Below, piece after piece: positions 24,801-32,521 of a stretch of DNA of 64,000 bases (position 1 is its first letter; every line of letters starts with the position of its first letter). A program made the translations under genes and the position numbers. Below the pieces are notes generated by a model. That model did no database searches and was not told the DNA's origin. It saw nothing but the letters and a program-made list of their open reading frames with translations. Source of the stretch: Verrucomicrobiaceae bacterium E54 (GTDB lineage: Bacteria; Verrucomicrobiota; Verrucomicrobiia; Verrucomicrobiales; Akkermansiaceae); NCBI GenBank assembly GCA_022548915.1, contig JAKZES010000001.1:62001-126000 (forward strand), written 5' to 3'.

Positions 24801-25670
24801 ATGCGTTCCATTCGGGCAGCTCTGGGGAGTCGACCGGCATCCGCTTTCCTCTCGTTCCAAGACATCATCATGTCGGTGACGGGGGTTGTCATCGTGATCG
24901 CTCTTCTACTCGCCATTGAGATCGACCGCCTTCCGGAACGTGCCTCGCCACCAGGGGAAATTTCTACTGACTCGGACGTGGTCGAGGTCACCCAAGAAAT
25001 GCTCACCAAGGTGCTCGACGAATTGGTGAAGGCGGAAACCCGACTCCAAGCGCTTCTCCTCGCTCGCAGTGAGTCGGAAAGTGCCGATGAGATTCAGGCA
25101 GAAATCGAACGGTTGGAGCGGGAGATCGAAAGGCTCGCCGGAGAAGAAGTAGTCGGAGCGCCCGATGAAGACGTGGACAAGTTGGCTCTTCGCTCAAAAG
25201 GTGTCGAGATCCTCAGGTTGCGAAATGAAATGGAGGATTGCCGTCGTCGGCTTCGCGAGGCACAGGAGCAAATCACCGCACAAGGGCCGGATCTCAGGAC
25301 CCTTGAGGAACAGGTGAAGGCGGCGGAAGCTGCCGTGGCGGCGGCAAGGTTGAAGGGAAGCAGAATTCGTCTGATGCCTGCCAAGTCGGACACGACCAAG
25401 GAGCCTGTGATTGTCGTTTTGTCCCGCACAGAGGTGGTGCTGATGCGATTCGATCATCCTGAGCCCATTCGCGTTCAAAGCCTTACTGGCCTCAATCGGA
25501 TCCTGGCAGACATGCGTTCGACCGAACAGTACTTCGTCCTTTTTGTGAAACCGTCTGGTACTGGTCGGTTCGAGCAGGTGCGACAAGCGGTGATCGGACT
25601 TGGTTTCGAGGTGGGATACGATGCCGTTGACGAGGATGTTGAGATTGTTCTGGAAAGGGGGGAGGAGTGA
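24801..25670 (+). CDS. MotB/ExbD-like single-pass protein (first copy)
   Basis: Starting at ATG 24801 gives 289 aa (a TTG overlapping the channel gene's stop is an alternative). One transmembrane segment lies at about 22-42 ('DIIMSVTGVVIVIALLLAI') with Asp21 at its entrance, where MotB and ExbD carry the proton-binding aspartate. A coiled coil (about 65-185) and a compact alpha/beta C-terminal domain ('PVIVVLSRTEVVLMRF', 'QVRQAVIGLGFEVGYDA') follow; the latter recalls the small ExbD/TolR periplasmic domain. There is no OmpA-like peptidoglycan-binding motif. It overlaps the next start by GTGA. Likely one of two plug subunits of the channel. Confidence 0.7.
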   Translation: MRSIRAALGSRPASAFLSFQDIIMSVTGVVIVIALLLAIEIDRLPERASPPGEISTDSDVVEVTQEMLTKVLDELVKAETRLQALLLARSESESADEIQAEIERLEREIERLAGEEVVGAPDEDVDKLALRSKGVEILRLRNEMEDCRRRLREAQEQITAQGPDLRTLEEQVKAAEAAVAAARLKGSRIRLMPAKSDTTKEPVIVVLSRTEVVLMRFDHPEPIRVQSLTGLNRILADMRSTEQYFVLFVKPSGTGRFEQVRQAVIGLGFEVGYDAVDEDVEIVLERGEE

Positions 25671-26605
25671 AGCGCCGCCTCCATCTGAAGGGCAACGAAT
25701 CTCTCGATCTGATGCTCGACACACTGTCGAACGTATTCGGGGGGATTATCCTGATTGCGTGCCTGCTGGCCCTCATTCCGCGGCACGACAGCCTGACGCC
25801 CATTTTGGAGATTCAGCAAACCAAGGGGGAGATGCTGGAGCGACGCCTTGCCGCGGCGAAGGGTCAGCTCGAGAAAGTGCTGAAGATGATCGCCGATCAG
25901 GAGGACGCAGAGGGACTGGAAAATCCGGAGCTCGCCATGCGGCGGCAGCAACTGAGGGAACTCGCCGAGCAGCTTCGGGAAGAGAAGAAGATCCGTGAAG
26001 ACGCCGAGTATTCGGATGCCGAATTCGAGTTGTTGGCGAGATCTGGTGATCCGGAAGAGATGGAGCGCGAGGTTCAGCGGCTCAAGCGACTGGTCGCCGA
26101 GGCGGAGGGCAAAGCCAAGTCCATCGAGGAGAAATCAGAATTCCTCACCGCGAGACTGGAGGCTCTGAAGTCTGAGGTCGAAGACCTAAAGGACGGCATT
26201 CGGGAGGAGTTGCGCTTCCCGCGAGAGCGTCGAACGGCCAAAGGCCCGTTCCCGGTGATTGTCTGGAGTAATTCGATTTACCCGCTGCACACTGGGGCCG
26301 ACTTTGCCGCCAATCCTGCAGTAAGGCGACTGGAGCTTCCGGAGTCAGAGGGGTTTCTGGCACGGCCCATTATGGGTTCGGGCATCGAAGAACCGTCAGA
26401 TTCGGGGCCATTTATGGCAGCACTGCGGAAGGCGAAGGAAGAAAACCTCTACGTGACGATCTACCTTTACCCCGATTCCCACAAAATCTTCAGGAAGCTG
26501 AAATCGGCGCTGTTTGAAGCGGGGATTGCCTACGGGATCGAGTTCGTCGAGCGAGACCAAAACTTGGCGTTTGGTCCGGATGGCACGAAACCTCCGGAGC
26601 TATAG
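25667..26605 (+). CDS. MotB/ExbD-like single-pass protein (second, divergent copy)
   Basis: The GTG start at 25667 overlaps the previous TGA, giving 312 aa. The N-terminus 'ESLDLMLDTLSNVFGGIILI' places Asp14 and Asp18 at the mouth of a single transmembrane segment (about 15-40). A coiled coil (about 45-180) and an alpha/beta C-terminal domain ('FPVIVWSNSIYPLHTG', 'ENLYVTIYLYPDSHKIFRKL') follow. Domain order matches the preceding protein, but sequence identity appears low, so they are old paralogues or parallel recruits. Like its neighbour it lacks an OmpA-like domain. It is the last gene of the operon; an imperfect hairpin follows at 26631-26659. Confidence 0.7.
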   Translation: MKRRLHLKGNESLDLMLDTLSNVFGGIILIACLLALIPRHDSLTPILEIQQTKGEMLERRLAAAKGQLEKVLKMIADQEDAEGLENPELAMRRQQLRELAEQLREEKKIREDAEYSDAEFELLARSGDPEEMEREVQRLKRLVAEAEGKAKSIEEKSEFLTARLEALKSEVEDLKDGIREELRFPRERRTAKGPFPVIVWSNSIYPLHTGADFAANPAVRRLELPESEGFLARPIMGSGIEEPSDSGPFMAALRKAKEENLYVTIYLYPDSHKIFRKLKSALFEAGIAYGIEFVERDQNLAFGPDGTKPPEL

Positions 26606-26630
26606 CGGGGAAGCTTCGATTCAGGTCGGA

Positions 26631-26659
26631 GGCTCAGGCGCGACTGGTCCGCCTGAACC
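26631..26659 (+). terminator. Imperfect hairpin after the GTPase/channel operon
   Basis: GGCTCAGGCG-CGACTGGTC-CGCCTGAACC forms a 10-bp stem with one mismatch, 25 nt after the last stop codon of the operon. There is no T-tract, so intrinsic termination is only possible. Confidence 0.3.
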
Positions 26660-26731
26660 ACCCTGCGGCCTGCAAGCGTTCCTGCCTGAAATTTCGCTTG
26701 GCCGGTGGGCCAGGGTGGGGAGATTGCCGGC

Positions 26732-27832
26732 GTGGATTTGATCACACAGGCCGCCCTCGGGGCGACGGTGGGAGCCGCGGTGCTGGGGCCGAAGCTCGGA
26801 CGCCCGGCGATCGGCTGGGGGGCGATGCTGGGGCTCGTGCCGGATCTCGACGGCTTGCTGATGCCCTTCATCGATACCGCATGGGACCTCTGGATCCACC
26901 GGGGCTTCAGCCATTCGATGCTGCTCGTCATCGTCGCCAGCGTCGGCCTGGCCAAGCCCCTGTCAAAGCGCTGGAAGCGCCAGAAGGTCACGCCCCAGCG
27001 GGCGGGCTGGTTCGTTTTCCTCGTCCTTGCAACGCACGTGCTGATCGATTGCTTCACGGTCTACGGAACCCAGGTGTTGTGGCCCTTTTCCAGCCGGCCG
27101 GTCGCGTTCAACAACCTCTTCATCATCGACCCGCTGTTCACCCTGCCGCTGCTGGTCGCGATCGTCGGGGGCCTGCGCATCGATGGCAAACGCTGGAAGA
27201 AGGGCGTCGGCCTGCGGATGACGGCGGTGTGTCTGGCGGTCAGCAGCGCCTATGTCGGGCTCAGCTACTGGGCGAAGCATGCCGCCTCGACCGCGGTGGC
27301 GGAAGATCTGGAACGCCGGGGGATCGACTGGCAGAGGCGGATGGAGTCGCCGGCGCCGTTCTCGATTCTGTTGTGGCGGGCGGTGATCGAGCGCGACGAG
27401 GAGTTCTGGGTCGGGTACCGCTCGATTTTCGACGGCGACTCGCCGGTGGTGTGGACGATCTATCCGAAGCAGGCGGGGGTGCCGGCGGACTTGGCGGATG
27501 ATTTCGAAGTGCGGGCGGTGAGGCGTTTCTCGGACGAGTGGTGGCTGGCGCGGAAAACCAAGCGTGGGGTGTGGCTGGTGGACATGCGGTTCGGCACCTA
27601 CCGCGAGTGGGACAAGCGGGGTCTGGCGCTGCGCCCGATCTTCGCCTGGGAGTATCAGGTCGATGGCCGGGGCGACCCCTTGAAGAGGACGCTCAAGGAG
27701 GACCGGGAGATGGGCCCGATGCTGAGCCGCTTGTGGGAACGCATGCTCGGCTTCGAGGAGGGCTTCGACACCGCGCCCCGGCTGATCGGCAATCCGGCCA
27801 CCACCAGCGAGGCGCTGCCGACGGTGAGGTGA
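26732..27832 (+). CDS. YdjM-family membrane-bound metal-dependent hydrolase
   Basis: I use the GTG at 26732 ('VDLITQAALGATVGAAVLG', 366 aa), because family members begin 'MDPITHGLLG'; an earlier GTG at 26705 adds nine weak residues. PF04307-type motifs are visible: 'LVPDLDGLLMPF', 'IHRGFSHSMLL' and 'THVLIDCFTVYGTQ', which supply His and Asp residues for a metal site at the membrane. Four to five hydrophobic segments precede a soluble C-terminal half that has no recognised motif. The biochemical role of this family is poorly known. The gene lies just right of the accessory island and may mark its edge. Confidence 0.8.
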   Translation: MDLITQAALGATVGAAVLGPKLGRPAIGWGAMLGLVPDLDGLLMPFIDTAWDLWIHRGFSHSMLLVIVASVGLAKPLSKRWKRQKVTPQRAGWFVFLVLATHVLIDCFTVYGTQVLWPFSSRPVAFNNLFIIDPLFTLPLLVAIVGGLRIDGKRWKKGVGLRMTAVCLAVSSAYVGLSYWAKHAASTAVAEDLERRGIDWQRRMESPAPFSILLWRAVIERDEEFWVGYRSIFDGDSPVVWTIYPKQAGVPADLADDFEVRAVRRFSDEWWLARKTKRGVWLVDMRFGTYREWDKRGLALRPIFAWEYQVDGRGDPLKRTLKEDREMGPMLSRLWERMLGFEEGFDTAPRLIGNPATTSEALPTVR

Positions 27833-27890
27833 CCGGCCTTCCGGGTTGGCGATTGCGCGGCGACCCGGCAGGAGTCAAGTCGAGCCGCTC

Positions 27891-27907
27891 GCAAAGCGGA
27901 GCTTTGC
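27891..27907. terminator. Hairpin between convergent genes
   Basis: GCAAAGC-GGA-GCTTTGC, a perfect 7-bp stem with a 3-nt loop, lies between the convergent ends of the YdjM-like gene and sufT. There is no T-run. It resembles hairpins at other convergent gene ends in this window and may act as a bidirectional terminator or a REP-like element. Confidence 0.35.
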
Positions 27908-27918
27908 GCCACAAGGTG

Positions 27919-28464
27919 TCAAATCATCCCGAGCTTCATCTTGCCCTCCTCGGAGATCATGTCCTGATTCCAGGCCGGGTCCCAGACGAGTTCCACCTTG
28001 GCGTCGTCGACCCCCTCGATGGTCATGATCTTCGACTGGGCGTCGGCGGCGATGACCGGGCCCATGCCGCAGCCAGGGGCGGTGAGGGTCATTTTCACCC
28101 CGACCACCGTCTGGCCATCCTCCTCCTCGACCGAGCAGTCGTAGACCAGGCCGAGGTTGACGATGTCGACAGGGATTTCCGGGTCGAAGACCTGCTTGAG
28201 CTGGCCCCACACCTGTTCCTCGATCGGAGCATCCTTGAGGGCGTCGGCCTCGGCGGATTTTTCCTTTTCGGCATCGAGGTCGATGTTCAGGGCATCGGCG
28301 TCGCTGGAGGAGATCCGGGCGAGGCCGGCGGACGTGGCGACGGTGAAGGTGCCGCCTAGTCGCTGGGTGATGAAGACCGACGTTCCGGCGGGCAGGTTGA
28401 TGGCATCGCCACTGGGGATCTGGACGGCATCGACGTCGCGGCTGAGTTGGATTTCCTCTTGCAT
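27919..28464 (-). CDS. sufT: SufT-family Fe-S assembly protein
   Basis: The start at 28464 (MQEEIQLSRDVDAVQIPSGD, 181 aa) matches the known SufT N-terminus; the track's upstream 36 residues are Pro-rich shadow sequence. An N-terminal beta-rich part ('FITQRLGGTFTVATSAG') is joined to a DUF59/MIP18 domain ('FDPEIPVDIVNLGLVYD', 'LTAPGCGMGP' with the conserved Cys). SufT proteins assist Fe-S cluster maturation in the cytosol. No other suf genes are in the window. The gene is divergent from the AsmA-like gene (76 nt between starts). Confidence 0.9.
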   Translation of the reverse strand: MQEEIQLSRDVDAVQIPSGDAINLPAGTSVFITQRLGGTFTVATSAGLARISSSDADALNIDLDAEKEKSAEADALKDAPIEEQVWGQLKQVFDPEIPVDIVNLGLVYDCSVEEEDGQTVVGVKMTLTAPGCGMGPVIAADAQSKIMTIEGVDDAKVELVWDPAWNQDMISEEGKMKLGMI

Positions 28465-28540
28465 GGGCGGGAGTGTAGGCGGGGCGGGGGCGGGTGCAAG
28501 CGGCTTGCGGCTGGGGGGAATCGGCGGCATGCTGACCGGG

Positions 28541-30157
28541 ATGAGTCGCAGAGCGAGACGTCGCCGGGGCAAGCGTGTGGGCCGCGGCTCCTGGTGGATC
28601 CGGGGGCTGGTGGGCCTGATGGTGCTCGTGGCCGTCTTGATGGGTGGTGGCTACCTGTGGCTGAAATCGTGGCTCCACAGCGAGGACTTCCGCCGGATGC
28701 TCTCCGCCGAGGTGGGCGAAGCACTGGGAGCGAAGGCCGAGTTCGGCACCTTTCGGTGGGACGGGACGGTGGTCGACTGCCAATCGGTGACGGCCTCGGG
28801 TGGCCGCGTGGTGGGGTCCATCGACGCGCGGGGGCTGTCGATGGACATCGGGCTCGGCCAGTTGAGCGAGCAGGTCGTGCTGCTGCGCGACGCGAGGATC
28901 AACCAGATCGAGGCCCGTTTCGATCTCACGGGAGGAGGAAAAACGGACGTCGAACCCACGCCTCCGGCACCCGACCCCGACCCGGTGGCGAAACGGGCGT
29001 GGTATGAGCGGTGGATCCCGAACGACTTTCGCCTCGTCCAACTTGAGGTGCCCCACTCGTCGGTGAGCCTCGGTCTCAAGGACGGGGACATCGCGTTCGA
29101 CGACACCCGCTGGACGGTGACGCCTGGCCAGGCGCGGGGCAGCTACGAAGCGGTCGGCCGGGGCGGGCAGATCAATTTCCCGTGGCCGATTGTTCCGGAA
29201 CTGCGGCTGGGTGAGGCGAAGATGCGCTACCAGGATGGCGCGATGTTCCTGATCCATTCGGACTTCCGTCTCTACGAACGCGGTTACGCCAACCTGACCG
29301 GCGAGGCTTCCTCCTCAGGCTATTCCTTCGACGGCCGCATCATCGACGTCCGTGCCAACGAAATCCTTCCCGAAGACTGGCGGCAGCGGGTCGAGGGCGG
29401 GGTCGAAACGGACTTCTCGGTGATCGAAGGCCGCGACGGGCCGTCGGTGAGCGGCACGCTGCAGCTCAAGGACGGGGTGCTGACCGGACTCCCGGTGCTC
29501 GATGCGCTCGGAGCCTACGGGGGGAATCCGCGATTCCGCCGGCTTGCCTTGAGCGAGGCCTCGACGGACTTCCGCTGGGAGGCGGGGGCGACGACCCTGT
29601 CGAACCTCCGCATCGGCAGCGAGGGATTGATGAGGGTCGAGGGACGGTTGCGGGTGGAGGCGGACGACCGCATCGACGGACGGTTTCGCATCGGACTGAC
29701 GCCCGGGACGCTGGCCCGCATTCCGGGGGCCGAGACGAAGGTCTTCCTGCCCGGGGAGCGGGGGCTCTTGTGGACGTCGCTGCACGTCACGGGAACCCTC
29801 GACGACCCGAAGGAGGACCTGACCGAGAGGCTGATCATGGCGGCCGGCATGAGGATGTTCGAAGTGCTGCCGGAGACCGGGGAGCGGGTCCTGAAATTCA
29901 CTCAGCGTGCGGTCGATCCCGATGTGATCGAGCAGCTGACCGGCGAGAACGGTCTCATCGACCAGGGTCGCGGACTGATCGACTCCGGCCGGGCGCTGAT
30001 CGATGGCGAGGGCAGTGTGATCGACAATGCCACCGAGACCCTGCGCAGGGGCGAGGAGGTGGTGCGGGGCGTCGAGGGAATCTTCGGCTTTTTCGACGAC
30101 GACGACAAGGACGCCCCGGAGCCGGTGCCCGCACCCGAGCCGCGCCAGCCGCAGTAA
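28541..30157 (+). CDS. AsmA-like inner-membrane protein
   Basis: The start is ATG 28541 (MSRRARRRRGKRV, 538 aa; an in-frame ATG 12 nt earlier is also possible). A basic N-terminus and one transmembrane segment (about 22-44) are followed by a long beta-rich extracytoplasmic region, typical of AsmA/TamB-like proteins: 'FGTFRWDGTVVDCQSVTA' near the start, and 'GLLWTSLHVTGTLDDPKEDL' near the end. Such proteins are thought to help move lipids to the outer membrane or to affect its assembly. The C-terminus carries a short repetitive stretch ('GLIDQGRGLIDSGRALIDGE') and an acidic/Pro tail. Convergent with the next gene by 5 nt. Confidence 0.72.
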   Translation: MSRRARRRRGKRVGRGSWWIRGLVGLMVLVAVLMGGGYLWLKSWLHSEDFRRMLSAEVGEALGAKAEFGTFRWDGTVVDCQSVTASGGRVVGSIDARGLSMDIGLGQLSEQVVLLRDARINQIEARFDLTGGGKTDVEPTPPAPDPDPVAKRAWYERWIPNDFRLVQLEVPHSSVSLGLKDGDIAFDDTRWTVTPGQARGSYEAVGRGGQINFPWPIVPELRLGEAKMRYQDGAMFLIHSDFRLYERGYANLTGEASSSGYSFDGRIIDVRANEILPEDWRQRVEGGVETDFSVIEGRDGPSVSGTLQLKDGVLTGLPVLDALGAYGGNPRFRRLALSEASTDFRWEAGATTLSNLRIGSEGLMRVEGRLRVEADDRIDGRFRIGLTPGTLARIPGAETKVFLPGERGLLWTSLHVTGTLDDPKEDLTERLIMAAGMRMFEVLPETGERVLKFTQRAVDPDVIEQLTGENGLIDQGRGLIDSGRALIDGEGSVIDNATETLRRGEEVVRGVEGIFGFFDDDDKDAPEPVPAPEPRQPQ

Positions 30158-30162
30158 GCGGG

Positions 30163-30705
30163 TTACTGGATGGTGATCTTGCGTCCCTTGCCGCTTTCCC
30201 ACGCCTTGCGCAGGCTGTTGTAGAGGGCATCGAGGTCGCGGATGTCGAGGATGCGGTACTCGATGGTGCCGGCGTGGGTGGTCTCGGGGTATTTCTTTTG
30301 GGCCATGTTGTGGACGTCGGATCCGACCCGCTGGCCGGCCCGTTCCAGAAGCTGGCGTCCCTTGTCCACGACGCGGGTGACTTCGTTGCCGCCCATCGTG
30401 TCGGTGACCGGCTGGATGTAGTAGAACCGGGCGAGGGCGCGGCCGGTGGTGTCGATCGTGACCTCGTTGACCACGAGGGAGCCATCGAGCACATATTCGT
30501 GCATGCTGATGTTGGAGATCCGGTCGAGGGCGACCATGTAGTGTCCGCCGGCCAGGCTGGCTTCCCAGAAGCGCCGGTTGTCGTTGGTGGCGTCGCGGAC
30601 GTTCTCGTTTTCGTCCTGGTTGTTGCCGTTGTTGTTGCCCTGCTGGGCGAGACCGGCCGGTGCGAGAAGCAGGGTGAGGCAAATGATCCCGGGAAGCATT
30701 TTCAT
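30163..30705 (-). CDS. Secreted hypothetical protein
   Basis: Choosing ATG 30705 (MKMLPGIICLTLLLAPAGLA) gives 180 aa with a clean Sec signal and an ALAQ-type cleavage site. An Asn/Gln/Asp-rich spacer ('QQGNNNGNNQDENENV') follows, then a small alpha/beta domain with no motif I recognise ('GHYMVALDRISNISMHEYVL', 'GTIEYRILDIRDLDALYNSL'). The upstream region (30706-30785) separates it from the divergent rppH gene. It is probably periplasmic; function unknown. Confidence 0.65.
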   Translation of the reverse strand: MKMLPGIICLTLLLAPAGLAQQGNNNGNNQDENENVRDATNDNRRFWEASLAGGHYMVALDRISNISMHEYVLDGSLVVNEVTIDTTGRALARFYYIQPVTDTMGGNEVTRVVDKGRQLLERAGQRVGSDVHNMAQKKYPETTHAGTIEYRILDIRDLDALYNSLRKAWESGKGRKITIQ

Positions 30706-30785
30706 GACGTCCCAATGGACACCCGATGCCCTCAAAATGCCAGTCCGGGTTTTTGCTTAGGAAAACTTAAGGATTGTCGGAATCG

Positions 30786-31274
30786 GTGTCCCGGGTGATC
30801 ATTCGCCGCGTGGTTCGTTTCCGACCCAATGTGGCGGCGTTGATGACGCGCCGCGACGGCTCGCTGTTGATCTGCGAGCGTTGGCAGGTGCCCGGCGCGT
30901 GGCAGTTTCCGCAGGGCGGGGTGGACCCCGGCGAGAGCGAGACCGAGGCCCTTTACCGGGAGGTGCGCGAGGAGATCGGACTGCGTCCCAGGGACTACGA
31001 GGTGATCGAGTCGAAGTCGGGCTACCGCTACCTCTATCCCGAGGAGGTGCGGCGGAAGAAGGTCCGCAAGCACGGATGCCAGGGGCAGGAACAGGTTTAT
31101 TTCCTCTGCAAGCTGCGCAAGAAGGCGGCGGAGATTGATACCAACCAGCGTCCCCGGGAATTTGCGGCGCATCGCTGGATCCAGCCCGGGGAGTTCGACT
31201 TGAAATGGCTGCCGTCCTTCAAGCGCGAGGTGTACCGGCAGGTGATGCGCGACTTCTTCCGGGTGAAGCTTTGA
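30786..31274 (+). CDS. rppH: RNA pyrophosphohydrolase (Nudix)
   Basis: RppH removes pyrophosphate from the 5' end of mRNAs to start decay. The N-terminus 'FRPNVAALMTRRDGSLLICE' and 'WQFPQGGVDPGES' match RppH closely, and the Nudix box is intact ('GGVDPGESETEALYREV' then 'REEIGL'). The later 'GQEQVYFLCKL' and 'EFAAHRWI' blocks also fit. I choose GTG 30786 (162 aa) so that the protein begins four to five residues before the first strand; a TTG at 30774 is an alternative. The usual length is 160-175 aa. It stands before the O-antigen ligase-like gene with 56 nt between. Confidence 0.9.
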   Translation: MSRVIIRRVVRFRPNVAALMTRRDGSLLICERWQVPGAWQFPQGGVDPGESETEALYREVREEIGLRPRDYEVIESKSGYRYLYPEEVRRKKVRKHGCQGQEQVYFLCKLRKKAAEIDTNQRPREFAAHRWIQPGEFDLKWLPSFKREVYRQVMRDFFRVKL

Positions 31275-31330
31275 GACTTCCGGGGCGGCGGACTTGTGCC
31301 GGACGTGCCGGGCCGTTAGGACAGTGCGGC

Positions 31331-32521
31331 ATGGATGCCATCTGGAAGCTCCGCCGCGAGGCACTGGCGGTGGTCGGCATCGTCTGGCTGGCGGGCTTTC
31401 ATTTCTTCTACGACGGTTTCTATCACATGGCGGCATTCTGGCTGGTGTTGGCGCCGCTGGCGCTTGCCAACATCGACCTGCTCGGGGGGCGGGAAGGACT
31501 GCGCTGGAAACAGTTGCTGGCACTGCTTTTGGCGTGGCAGCTCGGCTGCGGAGTGATCCGGGCGGGTGCCGGGGTTCCCGTGGCGGGAGGGTTTCGGGAC
31601 TTGCTGGCGGTCGTGCTGCTGGTGGTGGCGGTGCTGGCGGTGGCTCGCGTTTCCTGGGGATGGAAGGCCTGTCGGGCGGCGATCTTCGTCTCGGCGGTCG
31701 CCACTTCCGCCTGGGCGCTCGTGGAGTTCTACCTGCTCTCGGATCTCGGCCTCGACGAAGGCCGGCTGCGGAACGTGCTGATCTACCCGATCGGCCTGAA
31801 CGCGGTGTTGACCGGGTTGCTGGCCGGCTTCTCGATGGTGGCGGGCTTCGATCTCGTGCGGGATGGCTCCCGCTGGCGGTGGTGGATCCGTGGGGGGCTG
31901 GCTCTGCTCGCCTTTGCCCTGATGGCGACCCAGTCGAGGGGCGCGATGCTGGCCACCCTCGCCGGACTGGGGGTGATGATCGTCGTGCGGCGGCGGCAGG
32001 TGCTGCCCGAGGTGGTTGCGGCGCTGGCCGGAGTCGCCGCATTTCTCGTGACCTTCGTCCTCGGAAGCGGGGGTGGCACGGGTCCCGATCTGGTGGAGCG
32101 GGGAGCGACGGGGCGTTTCGAGATCTGGCGGGTGTATCTCGACGGGCTCGAGGCAGCGGATTGGTGGATCGGCACGGGCAGGGTTCCGGCGCTGGAGGAA
32201 TCGGTGCTCGGCTGGTTCGTCCATCACCCGCATGCCGGATGGGTCAGCCAGATCGTCTGGTGCGGCATTCCCGGGTTGCTGCTGCTGGGGGCGTTTCTCG
32301 GCCTCGCCGGGGCATCGGGATGGAAGCGAGCGAACCTCGATGCCACCCCACTCGCCTTGCTGGCGTTCGGAGTGGTCGGGCTGACTTTCGACGGGGGCCA
32401 GATCGTGTCCCTGGCCTCGTCGCCCCGCATCGAACCGCTGCTGGTGCTGGTGCCGGCCGTGGTGGCCCTCGTCTTGGGTGGGCGGCGGGAGACCGCTTCA
32501 GATGAGGTGGGCGCCTTGTGA
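31331..32521 (+). CDS. O-antigen ligase-like (Wzy_C / WaaL-type) membrane protein
   Basis: The start at ATG 31331 (MDAIWKLRREALAV) gives 396 aa and avoids 42 residues of non-hydrophobic shadow. About eleven hydrophobic segments are present. The Wzy_C-type signature is visible: 'ATQSRGAMLATLAGLG', then the periplasmic 'GATGRFEIWRVYLDG' and 'WFVHHPHAGWVSQIVWCG', where the H and R residues are usually essential in WaaL/PglL-type enzymes. The enzyme would link an oligosaccharide to lipid A core or another acceptor, but no glycan cluster is present here. The last 24 nt overlap the 3' end of galK on the opposite strand. Confidence 0.78.
   Translation: MDAIWKLRREALAVVGIVWLAGFHFFYDGFYHMAAFWLVLAPLALANIDLLGGREGLRWKQLLALLLAWQLGCGVIRAGAGVPVAGGFRDLLAVVLLVVAVLAVARVSWGWKACRAAIFVSAVATSAWALVEFYLLSDLGLDEGRLRNVLIYPIGLNAVLTGLLAGFSMVAGFDLVRDGSRWRWWIRGGLALLAFALMATQSRGAMLATLAGLGVMIVVRRRQVLPEVVAALAGVAAFLVTFVLGSGGGTGPDLVERGATGRFEIWRVYLDGLEAADWWIGTGRVPALEESVLGWFVHHPHAGWVSQIVWCGIPGLLLLGAFLGLAGASGWKRANLDATPLALLAFGVVGLTFDGGQIVSLASSPRIEPLLVLVPAVVALVLGGRRETASDEVGAL

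Noticed and set aside
15232-26605. Zorya (ZorAB-type) defence system
   Set aside because: A MotA-like channel is present, but no OmpA-like ZorB, no ZorC and no ZorD/E-type helicase or nuclease; GTPase and GAP1-type genes instead.
11149-26605. Diversity-generating retroelement or CRISPR component in the island
   Set aside because: No reverse transcriptase, template/variable repeat pair, Cas gene or regularly spaced repeat was seen.
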